A DNA stretch of 46,245 nt from Croceibacterium_A sp965977975 (GCA_965977975.1 CBHCZH010000009.1:1-46245), one strand, 5' to 3'. Shown: positions 35,070 through 43,987, counted from the stretch's first letter. Notes: generated by a model not told the origin, from the sequence alone. Program-made: numbers and translations.

Positions 35070-36554
35070 ATGACTGAGATCACCGAACTCGGCGTCAAGG
35101 CGATCCGCGACGGCGTCGCCGCGGGCGATTTCACTGCGCGCGAGGTCGCCGAGGCGTTCAACGCCAATGTCGCTGCGGCCTCGGCGCTCAACGCCTTCAT
35201 CGTCGCCACGCCCGAGCGCGCGCTCGAAGCGGCCGACAAGGTCGACGCCGACCGCGCCGCGGGCAAGCCGCTCGGCAAGATGGCGGGCGTGCCGATCGGG
35301 ATGAAGGACCTGTTCGCCACCAAAGGCGTGCAGACAACCGCGGCGAGCCACATCCTCGAAGGCTTCGTGCCCGAGTACGAGAGCACCGTCAGCCAGAAGC
35401 TGTGGGACGCGGGCGCCGGAATGCTCGGCAAGCTCAACATGGACCAGTTCGCGATGGGCTCGTCCAACGAGACGAGCCATTTCGGCAACGTGGTCAGCCC
35501 GTGGCGGCAGGCGGGCGGCGGTAACGCGGACCTCGCGCCGGGCGGCTCCTCGGGCGGTTCGAGCGCGGCGGTGTCCGCGCGGCTCGCGCCGGCGGCGACC
35601 GGCACCGACACCGGCGGCTCGATCCGCCAGCCCGCCGCGTTGACTGGCATTTCAGGGATCAAGCCGACGTACGGCCGTTGCAGCCGCTGGGGCATCGTCG
35701 CTTTCGCCAGCTCGCTCGACCAAGCCGGATCGATGGCGCGTTCGGTCGAGGACTGCGCGATCATGCTCGAGGCGATGGCCGGGTTCGACCCGAAGGATTC
35801 GACCAGCCTGGACTTGCCGGTGCCGGACTGGAGCGCCTCGCTCGACGCCAACCTCAAAGGCAAGAAAGTCGGCATCCCGCGCGAATACCGCATGGAAGGC
35901 ACCGACGAGGAAATCCTCAAGTCGTGGGATCAGGGCATCGCCTGGCTCAAGGATGCGGGCGCCGAAGTCGTCGACATCAGCCTGCCGCACACCAAGTACG
36001 CGCTGCCGGCCTACTATATCATCGCCCCCGCCGAAGCCTCCTCCAACCTCGCCCGCTACGACGGGGTGCGCTACGGCCTGCGCGAGCTGCCACAGGGCGC
36101 CAACCTGCAGGAAATGTACGCCGCGACCCGCGCCGCCGGCTTCGGCGACGAGGTCAAGCGCCGCATCCTGATCGGCACTTACGTGCTCTCGGCCGGGTTC
36201 TACGATGCCTATTTCACCCAGGCATCAAAGGTCCGCACGCTGATCGCGCGCGACTTCGAGAAGGCCTGGGCACAGTGCGACGTGATCCTCGCCCCGACCA
36301 CGCCCAACGCCGCCTTCGCGCTCGGCGACAAGCTCGACGACCCGCTGGCGATGTACTTGAACGACGTGTTCTCCGTCCCCGCCAGCCTCGCCGGCCTGCC
36401 CGCGATGAGCGTCCCCGCCGGGCTCAACTCGGCTGGCCTGCCGCTCGGCCTGCAGATCATCGGCAAGCCGTTCGACGAGCAGGGCGTGCTCGATGCCGGG
36501 CTGGCGATCGAGCAGCGGGCGGGGTTCACGGCGAAGCCGGAGAAGTGGTGGTGA
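35070..36554 (+). CDS. gatA: Aspartyl/glutamyl-tRNA amidotransferase subunit A
   Basis: A 494-residue amidase-signature enzyme that releases ammonia from glutamine for GatB. The triad is Lys79 (GMKD), cis-Ser160 (PGGSSGGSS) and nucleophile Ser184 (TDTGGSI). ATG 35070 gives the usual start MTEITELG; ATG 35061 is in frame but the spacing to AAGG favours 35070. It follows gatC after a repeat element and precedes gatB with an inserted small gene. Confidence 0.96.
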   Translation: MTEITELGVKAIRDGVAAGDFTAREVAEAFNANVAAASALNAFIVATPERALEAADKVDADRAAGKPLGKMAGVPIGMKDLFATKGVQTTAASHILEGFVPEYESTVSQKLWDAGAGMLGKLNMDQFAMGSSNETSHFGNVVSPWRQAGGGNADLAPGGSSGGSSAAVSARLAPAATGTDTGGSIRQPAALTGISGIKPTYGRCSRWGIVAFASSLDQAGSMARSVEDCAIMLEAMAGFDPKDSTSLDLPVPDWSASLDANLKGKKVGIPREYRMEGTDEEILKSWDQGIAWLKDAGAEVVDISLPHTKYALPAYYIIAPAEASSNLARYDGVRYGLRELPQGANLQEMYAATRAAGFGDEVKRRILIGTYVLSAGFYDAYFTQASKVRTLIARDFEKAWAQCDVILAPTTPNAAFALGDKLDDPLAMYLNDVFSVPASLAGLPAMSVPAGLNSAGLPLGLQIIGKPFDEQGVLDAGLAIEQRAGFTAKPEKWW

Positions 36555-36575
36555 AGGCCAGCTTCGCCTAAGGCC

Positions 36576-36950
36576 ATGCGAGCCTTCGATTCAAATATCG
36601 TCGGTCTGCTGAACGACGGGTGTAAGTCGGATGAGGTGCACTTCATCGGACTAGGCCTGCATGACTTCCAACTGAGCTTTGGCCGAATTCAGCGTCTTCA
36701 ATCCACCCACCGGGCGGCGTTCTGCATAGCGGGTGAGCTTGAAACTTGGGAAGGAGGACCGTCTGAGGCTCCGGTATGGAAACTTGCCGGTCAGCGGCCT
36801 TCGCACTTTGAACTGGTCGATCCGCTAATCTTGCGATTGAACTTCGCTTCCGGCGACTACATTGAATTTCATTCCGAAGAAGGGCCTTATGAATCGGTCC
36901 TGATCGAGTTTTCCTCGCAAGGGGAAGCCATCGTGCTGGAAATTTACTGA
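36576..36950 (+). CDS. Unknown 124-residue protein inserted in the gat operon
   Basis: The protein has no signal peptide or membrane segment, is mildly acidic and shows alternating beta-strand pattern (VHFIGLGLHDFQLSFGRIQ, then LRLNFASGDYIEFHSE). I cannot name a family; the layout resembles small immunity-type or metabolite-binding domains, which is only a guess. The GC content is visibly lower than in gatA and gatB, suggesting acquisition. Its stop overlaps the gatB start (TGATG), so translation of gatB is coupled to it. Confidence 0.62.
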   Translation: MRAFDSNIVGLLNDGCKSDEVHFIGLGLHDFQLSFGRIQRLQSTHRAAFCIAGELETWEGGPSEAPVWKLAGQRPSHFELVDPLILRLNFASGDYIEFHSEEGPYESVLIEFSSQGEAIVLEIY

Positions 36951-38452
36951 TGACCGAATCAACTTATCGCATCCACGGCGCCACAGGCGAATGGGAGGTC
37001 GTGATCGGCCTCGAGGTCCATGCCCAGGTCACCAGCAAGGCCAAACTATTCTCGGGCGCCTCGACCCAGTTCGGGGCCGAGCCGAACGCGCAGGTCAGCC
37101 TCGTCGACGCGGCGATGCCGGGCATGCTGCCGGTGCCGAACAAGGAGTGCATTCGCCAGGCGGTGCGCACGGGCATGGCGATCGAGGCCAAGATCAACGC
37201 GTGGAGCCGGTTCGACCGCAAGAACTACTTCTACGCCGACCTGCCGCAGGGCTATCAGATTTCGCAGCTCTACCATCCGCTCGTCGGCGAAGGCGCGCTG
37301 ACGATCGAGGCTGACGAGAAAGCCGGCATCGCCGAGGACAAGCGCATCGGCATCGAGCGCATCCACGTCGAGCAGGATGCGGGCAAGCTGATGCACGACC
37401 AGCACCCGACGATGAGCTACGTCGACCTCAACCGCTCGGGCGTCGCGCTGATGGAGATCGTGTCGCGGCCCGACATGCGTTCTCCCGCGGAAGCAGGGGC
37501 TTATCTGCGGAAGCTGAGGGCGATTCTCCGCTATGTCGGCTCGTGCGACGGCAATATGGAGGAAGGCTCGATGCGCGCCGACGTCAATGTCAGCGTGCGC
37601 AAGCCCGGCGAGGCGTTCGGGACGCGGACCGAGACCAAGAACGTCAACTCGGTGCGCTTCGTCATGCAGACGATCGAGCACGAGGCGCGCCGCCAGGTCG
37701 AGCTGATCGAGGACGGCGGCACGGTGGTGCAGGAGACCCGCCTGTTCGACCCGAACACCGGCACCACGCGCTCGATGCGCAGCAAGGAAGACGCGCACGA
37801 TTACCGCTACTTCCCCGATCCCGACCTGCTGCCGCTCGAGCTCGACGACGGCTTCCTCGAAGAATGCCGCGCCAGCCTGCCCGAGCTGCCCGACGCCAAG
37901 CGGCGGCGTTACATCGAGGCGCTCGGCCTCTCTGCTTACAACGCCGGCGTGCTCACCGCCGAGGTCGAGACCGCTCGCTGGTTCGAAGCGCTGCTCGGCG
38001 AAACCGCTGCCGCGCAGAGCAAGGGCGAAGCCGAGGTCGCCAAGCAGGCCGCTAACTGGCTGATCTCCGAGTTCTTCGGCGCCCTCAACAAGGCCGGGCA
38101 CGAGCTCGCGGACTCGCCCGTCGGCCACGCCCCGGCGGCCGAGCTGCTCGCGCTGATCGGCAAAGGTACGATCTCGGGCTCGATCGCCAAGCAGGTGCTC
38201 GAGAAGATGCTGGAGACCGGCGACAGCGCCGCCGCGATCGTCGAGCGCGAAGGCCTCAAGCAGGAAAGCGACAGCGGCGCTATCGAAGCCGCCATCGACA
38301 AAGTCCTCGCCGACAACGCCGACAAGGTCGAGCAGTACAAAGCGGGCAAGGAGGCGCTGTTCGGCTTCTTCGTCGGCCAGACGATGAAAGCGATGCAGGG
38401 CAAGGCCAACCCGGGCGTGGTCAACGAAGTGCTGAAGGGGAAGCTGGGATAG
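36950..38452 (+). CDS. gatB: Aspartyl/glutamyl-tRNA amidotransferase subunit B
   Basis: A 500-residue subunit that holds the misacylated tRNA and transfers ammonia. Marks are WEVVIGLEVHAQV at the start, FDRKNYFYADLPQGYQISQ (metal and kinase-like pocket), and the C-terminal YqeY-like tail domain (about 350-500, with ANPGVVNEVLKGKLG). The start overlaps the stop of the preceding small gene by one base. Confidence 0.96.
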   Translation: MTESTYRIHGATGEWEVVIGLEVHAQVTSKAKLFSGASTQFGAEPNAQVSLVDAAMPGMLPVPNKECIRQAVRTGMAIEAKINAWSRFDRKNYFYADLPQGYQISQLYHPLVGEGALTIEADEKAGIAEDKRIGIERIHVEQDAGKLMHDQHPTMSYVDLNRSGVALMEIVSRPDMRSPAEAGAYLRKLRAILRYVGSCDGNMEEGSMRADVNVSVRKPGEAFGTRTETKNVNSVRFVMQTIEHEARRQVELIEDGGTVVQETRLFDPNTGTTRSMRSKEDAHDYRYFPDPDLLPLELDDGFLEECRASLPELPDAKRRRYIEALGLSAYNAGVLTAEVETARWFEALLGETAAAQSKGEAEVAKQAANWLISEFFGALNKAGHELADSPVGHAPAAELLALIGKGTISGSIAKQVLEKMLETGDSAAAIVEREGLKQESDSGAIEAAIDKVLADNADKVEQYKAGKEALFGFFVGQTMKAMQGKANPGVVNEVLKGKLG

Positions 38453-38460
38453 GCCTCGCG

Positions 38461-38919
38461 ATGCCGCTGAGCATCGTCCTCGTCCAGCCCGAGATTCCTG
38501 GCAATACCGGCGCGGTCGGGCGTACCTGCGTGGCGCTGGATGCGGAGCTGGTCCTGATCCGCCCGCTCGGGTTCGTGCTGTCGGACGCGCGCGTCAAACG
38601 TTCGGGTCTCGACTACTGGCCCCACGTGCGCCTGGCCGAATACGCCAGCTGGGAGGCGTTCGTGACCGAGCGGCAGCCGCGAACCGACCAGCTGTTCCTG
38701 TTCGAGGAGCACGGCTCCGCCTCGTTCTACGATGCGGTCTATCCCGAGGACGCGATCCTCGTGTTCGGGCAGGAGACCAAGGGCATTCCGGAAGCGATCT
38801 GGCGTGCCTATCCCGGGCGCCAGTTCCGCTTGCCGATGCGATCGGACAGGATCCGTTCGCTCAATCTCGCCAACACGGTCGCTGCGGCCGCCTATCAGGC
38901 GATGCGCGGGCGATTCTAG
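38461..38919 (+). CDS. trmL: tRNA (cytidine(34)-2'-O)-methyltransferase TrmL
   Basis: A 152-residue SPOUT methyltransferase. The family knot motifs are present: EIPGNTGAVGRTC near the start, LVFGQETKGIPEAI and RSLNLANTVAAAAYQ at the end. It methylates the wobble base of tRNA-Leu isoacceptors. It follows gatB after 8 bases and is probably co-transcribed. Confidence 0.92.
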   Translation: MPLSIVLVQPEIPGNTGAVGRTCVALDAELVLIRPLGFVLSDARVKRSGLDYWPHVRLAEYASWEAFVTERQPRTDQLFLFEEHGSASFYDAVYPEDAILVFGQETKGIPEAIWRAYPGRQFRLPMRSDRIRSLNLANTVAAAAYQAMRGRF

Positions 38920-38977
38920 CGCCAGCCGCGAAGCTTTGGAGCAAAGCTGGCTTGGCACCATTTCAATGCACGAATGA

Positions 38978-38994
38978 CGTGATAATATATCACG
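38978..38994. promoter_or_regulatory. 17-base palindrome at the start of the lipoprotein gene
   Basis: CGTGATA-ATA-TATCACG is a perfect 7-3-7 inverted repeat that ends two bases before the ATG at 38997, overlapping the site where a ribosome would bind. AT-rich in a GC-rich region, it is a candidate operator, or a hairpin hiding the ribosome site. The binding protein is unknown. Confidence 0.45.
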
Positions 38995-38996
38995 CG

Positions 38997-39683
38997 ATGA
39001 AACGCGACTCGATCAGGCTGGCCGGAACCGCGCTGTTCCTTCTCTCGACAGGTTGCCGTGGCGACGCGGCGCAGGCGAACGCGATTTCCTTAGAGGACGC
39101 GTCGGTTCGATCCGGGGAGTTCTTCCCACGATCGCTGTACGATCGACCGGTCGACTGTTCTCTCGACGTCGGGCTTCAGCTTGCGCGCCCGATGATGGTG
39201 CTCGACGACTTTCAGCAGCGATGGTTCTCGAGTCACCTCGCGGCAGCAGCCGAGCGGCCGCTCGTGGCCCAGGCGCGGGGAGCAGACGCCGGAATGGTCC
39301 TGCGCTTCATTTGGCTGCCTACCTTCGACAACCCCGTCATTGTCCGGCTCGAGGGCGCGACCCACGAAACGCCAACACTGGTGGCCATTCGTCTTTCTGG
39401 TGCCGGTGGCTACGATCCTGGCAACGTCGCCGATAGGCTGGAGCGACCTCTGACCGGGGATGAATGGGCTCGGATCCAAAACTTCCTTGCGCGCAGCCAT
39501 TTGCTTGATCAGCAGCCTGCCGACTGCACGCTCGGACTTGATGGCTCCGAGTGGATTGTCGAGGCGATCGACCGAGAGGGCTACCACTTCATCAAACGCT
39601 GGAGTCCCGAGAATGGCGCCATGCACGAATTCGGCTCGTTGCTCCTTGAACTTACAGGCTGGCGGTTTGACGATGTCTATTGA
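38997..39683 (+). CDS. Putative lipoprotein of unknown function
   Basis: A 228-residue protein with a short signal peptide and a lipobox-like LSTGC (Cys19). The mature part is a mixed alpha/beta domain with two further Cys (in VDCSLDVGL and ADCTLGLDG). No family recognised. The ATG at 38997 is chosen over an upstream in-frame ATG at 38952 since only it gives the lipoprotein signal. It lies between trmL and the relic of an M16 peptidase end; local GC is below that of the neighbours. Confidence 0.62.
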   Translation: MKRDSIRLAGTALFLLSTGCRGDAAQANAISLEDASVRSGEFFPRSLYDRPVDCSLDVGLQLARPMMVLDDFQQRWFSSHLAAAAERPLVAQARGADAGMVLRFIWLPTFDNPVIVRLEGATHETPTLVAIRLSGAGGYDPGNVADRLERPLTGDEWARIQNFLARSHLLDQQPADCTLGLDGSEWIVEAIDREGYHFIKRWSPENGAMHEFGSLLLELTGWRFDDVY

Positions 39684-39691
39684 CGAACCCC

Positions 39692-39789
39692 AAAGCTCCT
39701 CTGCGTTCAGATAACTCGATCTCCACCCGAAGCGCTCATCGATCGGCTTGCTGCCAGCTTGACTGCTGATCGCGAAGTTCTGGGGCGCG
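39692..39789 (-). pseudogene. Degenerate copy of an M16 peptidase 3' end
   Basis: About 98 bases on the minus strand match the last codons of the M16 peptidase gene (40965 onward). Shared stretches include AAAGCTCCTC, CTCGATCTCCA and GATCGCGA. Translated, it reads APQNFAI...KPIDERFG...SSYLNAEEL against APDQLAI...KQIDEQLA...EYLSAEEL. A one-base insertion changes the frame, and the stop codon is lost (CTTTGG instead of CTTTAG). No upstream part of the gene remains, so it is a relic of a second M16 copy or a partial duplication. Confidence 0.72.
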
Positions 39790-39867
39790 ACGTGGCCGTC
39801 GACCGGGGCGCGTCGATCGCGCCATAGAGGGCCGGCCGCCGCTCCGGCGGCCGGCCCTGTCGTCGAT

Positions 39868-40266
39868 TCAGTCGGCCGGCGTAGCGGCTTGGCCTTGCGG
39901 AAGGAAACGTACTGCAACGCCGGTGGCCTTCGACGCGCCCCAGCTCATCGCCGTCACTCGGGCATCGCCGTAGCTCGCATTGATGACCGCGTCGGCGCCC
40001 ATCCTCTCGGCGCGCTCCCACAGTTCCTCGTAAATCTTCTGCTGGGAGGGAGACTTGCTGAAGATCGTCGCCTTGCGGACATTGGTCTCGATCTCACCCA
40101 GCACCTCGTACGGGCGGTCGGTGATGTCGTAAGGAAACACCGGTACGCCGACATCTTCGTTCACGATCACGAAGGCTCGATCACGGTCGCGCGCGTCGGC
40201 AGCGACATGGAGCGAGGCCGTCGCAGCAATGGCCATGGACGCGACGACAGCTTTGTATTTACGCAT
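39868..40266 (-). CDS. Small exported protein, unknown (possibly YbjQ-like fold)
   Basis: A 132-residue protein with a signal peptide (about 1-26). The mature part has YEVLGEIETNVRKATIFSK and ERAERMGADAVINASYGDA, which resemble the GADAV motif of YbjQ/DUF74 and related heavy-metal-binding proteins; this resemblance is weak. The ATG at 40266 is preceded by GGGGGGA, a good ribosome site, so the longer frame is not used. It is divergent from 40362. Confidence 0.66.
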   Translation of the reverse strand: MRKYKAVVASMAIAATASLHVAADARDRDRAFVIVNEDVGVPVFPYDITDRPYEVLGEIETNVRKATIFSKSPSQQKIYEELWERAERMGADAVINASYGDARVTAMSWGASKATGVAVRFLPQGQAATPAD

Positions 40267-40361
40267 GATTTCCCCCCAAGTTAAGTACATCGCAAGCTCT
40301 GAAGTCAATGACAGACTACTATGGCGAATTGCGTTAACAAGGAGCGCGATAGGGGCAGCCA

Positions 40362-40937
40362 ATGGGTTTCGGAACATTCTTGCTGACAACCGCTGCGGCA
40401 GCGCAGGCATCGATCACGGCTGCAACCGGGCCGGCAGCGGCTGCTGTTCTGGTGCTCCCGGCAGGCAGCACGATCGATTTGATGGTTCTGCGCGAGGTCG
40501 ACAGCGATCGCGCCCAGCCCGGCGACCCGGTCAGGCTGCGCGTCAACAGTCCGGTCACGATCGGTGAAACAGTAGTCATTCCGGTAGGCGCCGCGGCATC
40601 GGGAGAAGTCGTCGCGGCAACCGGCTCGGGAGTTTTGTTCCGGCGAGGCAACCTGACGGTCAACATCACTTCGATCACCATGGGCGACGAAGCTATCCCG
40701 CTCGATACGGCACTCGAGCAAGAGGCGCGCGGCGGCAAGCGGGACGACTTCTGGAAAGTCTTCCTGGCACCCCATTTTGCGCTCTTCGCCAGGGGACCTT
40801 CAGCGCGGCTGAAGGCCGGCGAATTGCTGGCAGCTCGTGTCGAGCAGGATATCTGCTTCGGCCCGGGCGAGACGGGCTACCAGCCGGTGGCCTGCCCGGC
40901 CGATTCCGCAGTGGGCCCTGGTCCCGGCGAGGTCTAG
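40362..40937 (+). CDS. Exported beta-rich protein of unknown function
   Basis: A 191-residue protein with an N-terminal hydrophobic segment (about 1-25) and a beta-rich body (VRLRVNSPVTIGETVVIPVGAAASGEV, then LTVNITSITMGDEAIPL). A single Cys pair (CFGPGETGYQPVAC) near the end could form a disulfide. No family recognised. AGGGG lies six bases before the ATG. It lies between the M16 relic and the intact M16 gene, convergent with the latter (27 bases between stops). Confidence 0.6.
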   Translation: MGFGTFLLTTAAAAQASITAATGPAAAAVLVLPAGSTIDLMVLREVDSDRAQPGDPVRLRVNSPVTIGETVVIPVGAAASGEVVAATGSGVLFRRGNLTVNITSITMGDEAIPLDTALEQEARGGKRDDFWKVFLAPHFALFARGPSARLKAGELLAARVEQDICFGPGETGYQPVACPADSAVGPGPGEV

Positions 40938-40964
40938 GCGCGTTCAGCCGACTCCCCGACGGCC

Positions 40965-43802
40965 CTAAAGCTCCTCCGCGCTCAGGTACTCGATCTCCAT
41001 CCCCAGCCCCGCGAGCTGCTCGTCGATCTGCTTGCGGTCACCGACCACGATGATCGCGAGCTGGTCCGGCGCGAGGTACTGGCGCGCGGCGGTGTCGATC
41101 TTGGCGGCGCCGATGTTGCGGTAGATCGTGGGCAGCTGGCGCTGGTAGTCGTCGGGCCGGCCGTAGAGCTGGTTGTTGAGCAGCGCGCCGAGCACTTGGC
41201 TGTTGGTCTGGTACGAGTTGGGCAGGCCGCGGATGTTGCCGTCGGTGACGCGCTGCAGCTCGGTTTCGTCGACGCCTTTCGCGCCGCTCGCGAACTGGGT
41301 CATGTCCTCGAGGATGAGGCGGATCGAATCGGCGGTACGGTCGGATTGCACCGGAGTGTAGACGGTCAGCGAGCGCGACCCGGCAACACCGGCGAGCGAG
41401 CTGCGGATGCCGTAAGTCCAGCCCTTGTCCTCGCGCAGGTCCATGTTGAGCCGCGACAGGAAGCCGTTGCCGATCACCTCGTTGGCGAGGTCGAGCGCTT
41501 CCATGCCTGGCTGCGTGCCCTCCAGCGGCAACACCCGGGCGAGCAGGAGGACCGATTGCGGCGAGTTCGGGCGGTCGATCACGATCAGCCGACGCGCGGC
41601 GGGCGGTATGGGCACGTCGAGGTTCTTGCCCGCTGCCGCATAGGCGGGCCTCAGCCAGCGGCCGAACGCTGCTTCGAGCGCGGGCAGCAGTTCGGCCATC
41701 GTCACGTCGCCGACGACGGTGAAGCGGGCCGCGCCGGGATGGAGCCAGCGGCGGTGCTCGCCGGCCAGCGCCTCGGGCGTCAGCGCCTCGATCACCGACG
41801 CCTTGCCGGTGCCGCCGACCGATCCGTAGGGGTGAGCATCCCCGTAGATCACCGGGCCGAGCGCGCGATATGCTAGGGCGTTCGGATCGGCCTGTTCCTG
41901 CGCGATCTCGGCGAGCCGCTGGTCCTTCAGCCGCGCCACTTCGGCCGGCTCGAAAGCCGGATTGAGGACGATATCGGCCATCAGCTCGAGCGAGGGACGC
42001 AAGTTGGCGACGAGCGCAGTCATCGAAACGGTGCTGCGGTCGGTCGAAGTGCCGGCGGCGATCGTGGCGCCGAGTCGTTCCTGCTCGACCGCGATCTCCT
42101 CCGCGCTGCGCGTCCTGGTGCCCTCCTCGAGCAGCGCCATCATCAGCGACTGGGTGCCTGCGCGGGCCCCACCATCGGCCGCGTCGCCGGCATCGAAACT
42201 CAGCGCGAGGCTGACCTTGGGGATCGAAGTGCGGCGCGCCAGGGTGACGGGGATACCGTTCGACAGTGTGGCGTGCTCAACTTGCGGGAAGGTAAGCTCG
42301 CCGACCGGAGCGACGAGTGGCGCCTCGCGCTTCGGTCCCGTCGCCAGCGGGGGCGCGGGCTCGCGGGCGTCGGGGGTTGGGGCGGGCACGGTGCCTTCGT
42401 CGCCCCAGCCGCCCATCAGCGCGCCGTCCTCGGTGCGTTCTCCGGGCACGACTGCGAGAGTATAGGAGGGCCGCGACAGCCAGCGCTGCATGGCCGCCTG
42501 CACTTGCGCCGGGCCCAGCGCGGCCATCTGTTCGAGCTCTTCCTTGTACTGTTTCGGATCGCCCGCGTAGAGCAGACCCTCGGCAAGCGTCGCGCCCTTG
42601 CCCTCGAAGCCGCCGACCTGCTCGAGCGCGCCGATTTCGGCCGAGACCATCTGGGTGGCCGCGCGCTTCAGCTCGTCTTCGGTGGGACCCATGGCGACCA
42701 GTTCGGCGATGATCTCGTCGAAGCGCCGCTCGGCGGTGGCCCGGTCGACGCCCGGCTTGATGTCCATCGTTGCTTGCAGGAAGCTCAACTGTTCGTGCTG
42801 ATCGGCTCGGGCCGTCACGGCCACCGCGAGCTGCTCGCCACGCACCAGCGCGTTGTCGAGCCGCGAGCTGGCAAGCCCGCCGAGCACATGCATGCCGAGC
42901 GCCAGCGGGACGGCGTCAGGATCGGTGAGCGCCGGGCCGCTCCAGGCGCGATAGATGCGGGTAACCGGAATCTGGTCGGTCATCTCCTCGCGCACCGGAG
43001 CGGCCAGCGTTACCGGCTCGGAGGTGGTCTGGACCACTTCGGGCCCGCGCGGGATGTCCCCGAACCACCGTTCGACCGTGGGCCGGGCGGCCGCCGCATC
43101 GATGTCGCCGGCGAGCGCCAGCACGACGTTGTTGGGTCCGTAGTTGTCGATGAACCACTTGCGCACGTCGGCGAGGCTCGCCGCATCGAGGTCGGCCATC
43201 GAGCCGATCGTCGAGTGGCGATAGGGGTGGCCGACCGGGAACAGCGCGTCGCCGATCTTGTAGTCGACAAGGCCGTAAGGCTGGTTGTCGCCCTGCCGCT
43301 TCTCGTTCTGGACCACGCCGCGCTGTTTATCGAGCTTGTCTTGAGTGACCGCACCGAGGAGGTGGCCCATGCGGTCGCTTTCCATGAACAGCGCAAGGTC
43401 GAGCGCGCCGGTCGGCACGGTCTCGACGTAGTTGGTGCGGTCGTACCAGGTCGAGCCGTTGGTGCCCGTCGAGCCCGCCGCTTCGAGAGGTACGTCGAAG
43501 TTGGGTACGTTCTCGCTGCCGCCGAACATCAGATGCTCGAACAGGTGCGCGAAGCCAGTGCGTCCGCGCGGCTCGTGCTTGGAGCCGACGCGGTAGTAGA
43601 TCGTCACGCCCACCACCGGGCTCTTGCGATCGGTATGGACTATCGTGGTGAGCCCGTTGGGGAGCGTAAAGGTCTCGTAGGGAATGTCGACTTCGGCGAC
43701 GAGGTCGGCAAGCGGAACCGGCTCGGCCTGCTGAGCCGGAGCGGGAGCGGCGACAAGCAGCGCGAGCGGCAGCGCGGCGGCGAGGATGCGGAAGGTTTTC
43801 AT
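40965..43802 (-). CDS. Periplasmic M16 (pitrilysin) zinc peptidase, two-domain
   Basis: A 945-residue protein with a signal peptide (about 1-24, ending APAQQ) and two M16 repeats. The zinc motif HLFEH (86-90) and the third ligand Glu167 (NEKRQG), at the family spacing, are present, so the first half is catalytic. The second half (from about 500) lacks the motif, as usual. A Pro-rich linker (about 480-500) joins them. It would degrade peptides in the periplasm. The ATG at 43802 gives the signal peptide; the open frame extends upstream. A decayed copy of its last codons lies at 39692-39789. Confidence 0.93.
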   Translation of the reverse strand: MKTFRILAAALPLALLVAAPAPAQQAEPVPLADLVAEVDIPYETFTLPNGLTTIVHTDRKSPVVGVTIYYRVGSKHEPRGRTGFAHLFEHLMFGGSENVPNFDVPLEAAGSTGTNGSTWYDRTNYVETVPTGALDLALFMESDRMGHLLGAVTQDKLDKQRGVVQNEKRQGDNQPYGLVDYKIGDALFPVGHPYRHSTIGSMADLDAASLADVRKWFIDNYGPNNVVLALAGDIDAAAARPTVERWFGDIPRGPEVVQTTSEPVTLAAPVREEMTDQIPVTRIYRAWSGPALTDPDAVPLALGMHVLGGLASSRLDNALVRGEQLAVAVTARADQHEQLSFLQATMDIKPGVDRATAERRFDEIIAELVAMGPTEDELKRAATQMVSAEIGALEQVGGFEGKGATLAEGLLYAGDPKQYKEELEQMAALGPAQVQAAMQRWLSRPSYTLAVVPGERTEDGALMGGWGDEGTVPAPTPDAREPAPPLATGPKREAPLVAPVGELTFPQVEHATLSNGIPVTLARRTSIPKVSLALSFDAGDAADGGARAGTQSLMMALLEEGTRTRSAEEIAVEQERLGATIAAGTSTDRSTVSMTALVANLRPSLELMADIVLNPAFEPAEVARLKDQRLAEIAQEQADPNALAYRALGPVIYGDAHPYGSVGGTGKASVIEALTPEALAGEHRRWLHPGAARFTVVGDVTMAELLPALEAAFGRWLRPAYAAAGKNLDVPIPPAARRLIVIDRPNSPQSVLLLARVLPLEGTQPGMEALDLANEVIGNGFLSRLNMDLREDKGWTYGIRSSLAGVAGSRSLTVYTPVQSDRTADSIRLILEDMTQFASGAKGVDETELQRVTDGNIRGLPNSYQTNSQVLGALLNNQLYGRPDDYQRQLPTIYRNIGAAKIDTAARQYLAPDQLAIIVVGDRKQIDEQLAGLGMEIEYLSAEEL

Positions 43803-43969
43803 GCGAAAGGGATAGCACGCGGACCTCGCGATGCCAGTGCTGCTGGTCGATGTCGGAAGTTCGTTCGACAAACAGGTTAGGTCGACGTGCCGATTGCCGA
43901 GTGACCCTTTTTCGGCTTCTCCGAGCGCCCTTTACATTCTTGAACTTGGTGCTTCTTCTTCAAGCCTCT

Positions 43970-43987
43970 AAGGAAATGGTTTTCCTT
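43970..43987. promoter_or_regulatory. AAGGAAA-TGGT-TTTCCTT inverted repeat upstream of the membrane/exported pair
   Basis: A perfect 7-4-7 inverted repeat 30 bases before the ATG at 44018. It is AT-rich against the local background and suitably placed for an operator or a leader hairpin. Confidence 0.35.

Noticed and set aside
39889..40284. Plus-strand frame opposite the small exported protein at 39868-40266
   Set aside because: The minus-strand gene has a signal peptide and a good ribosome site; the plus frame has neither.
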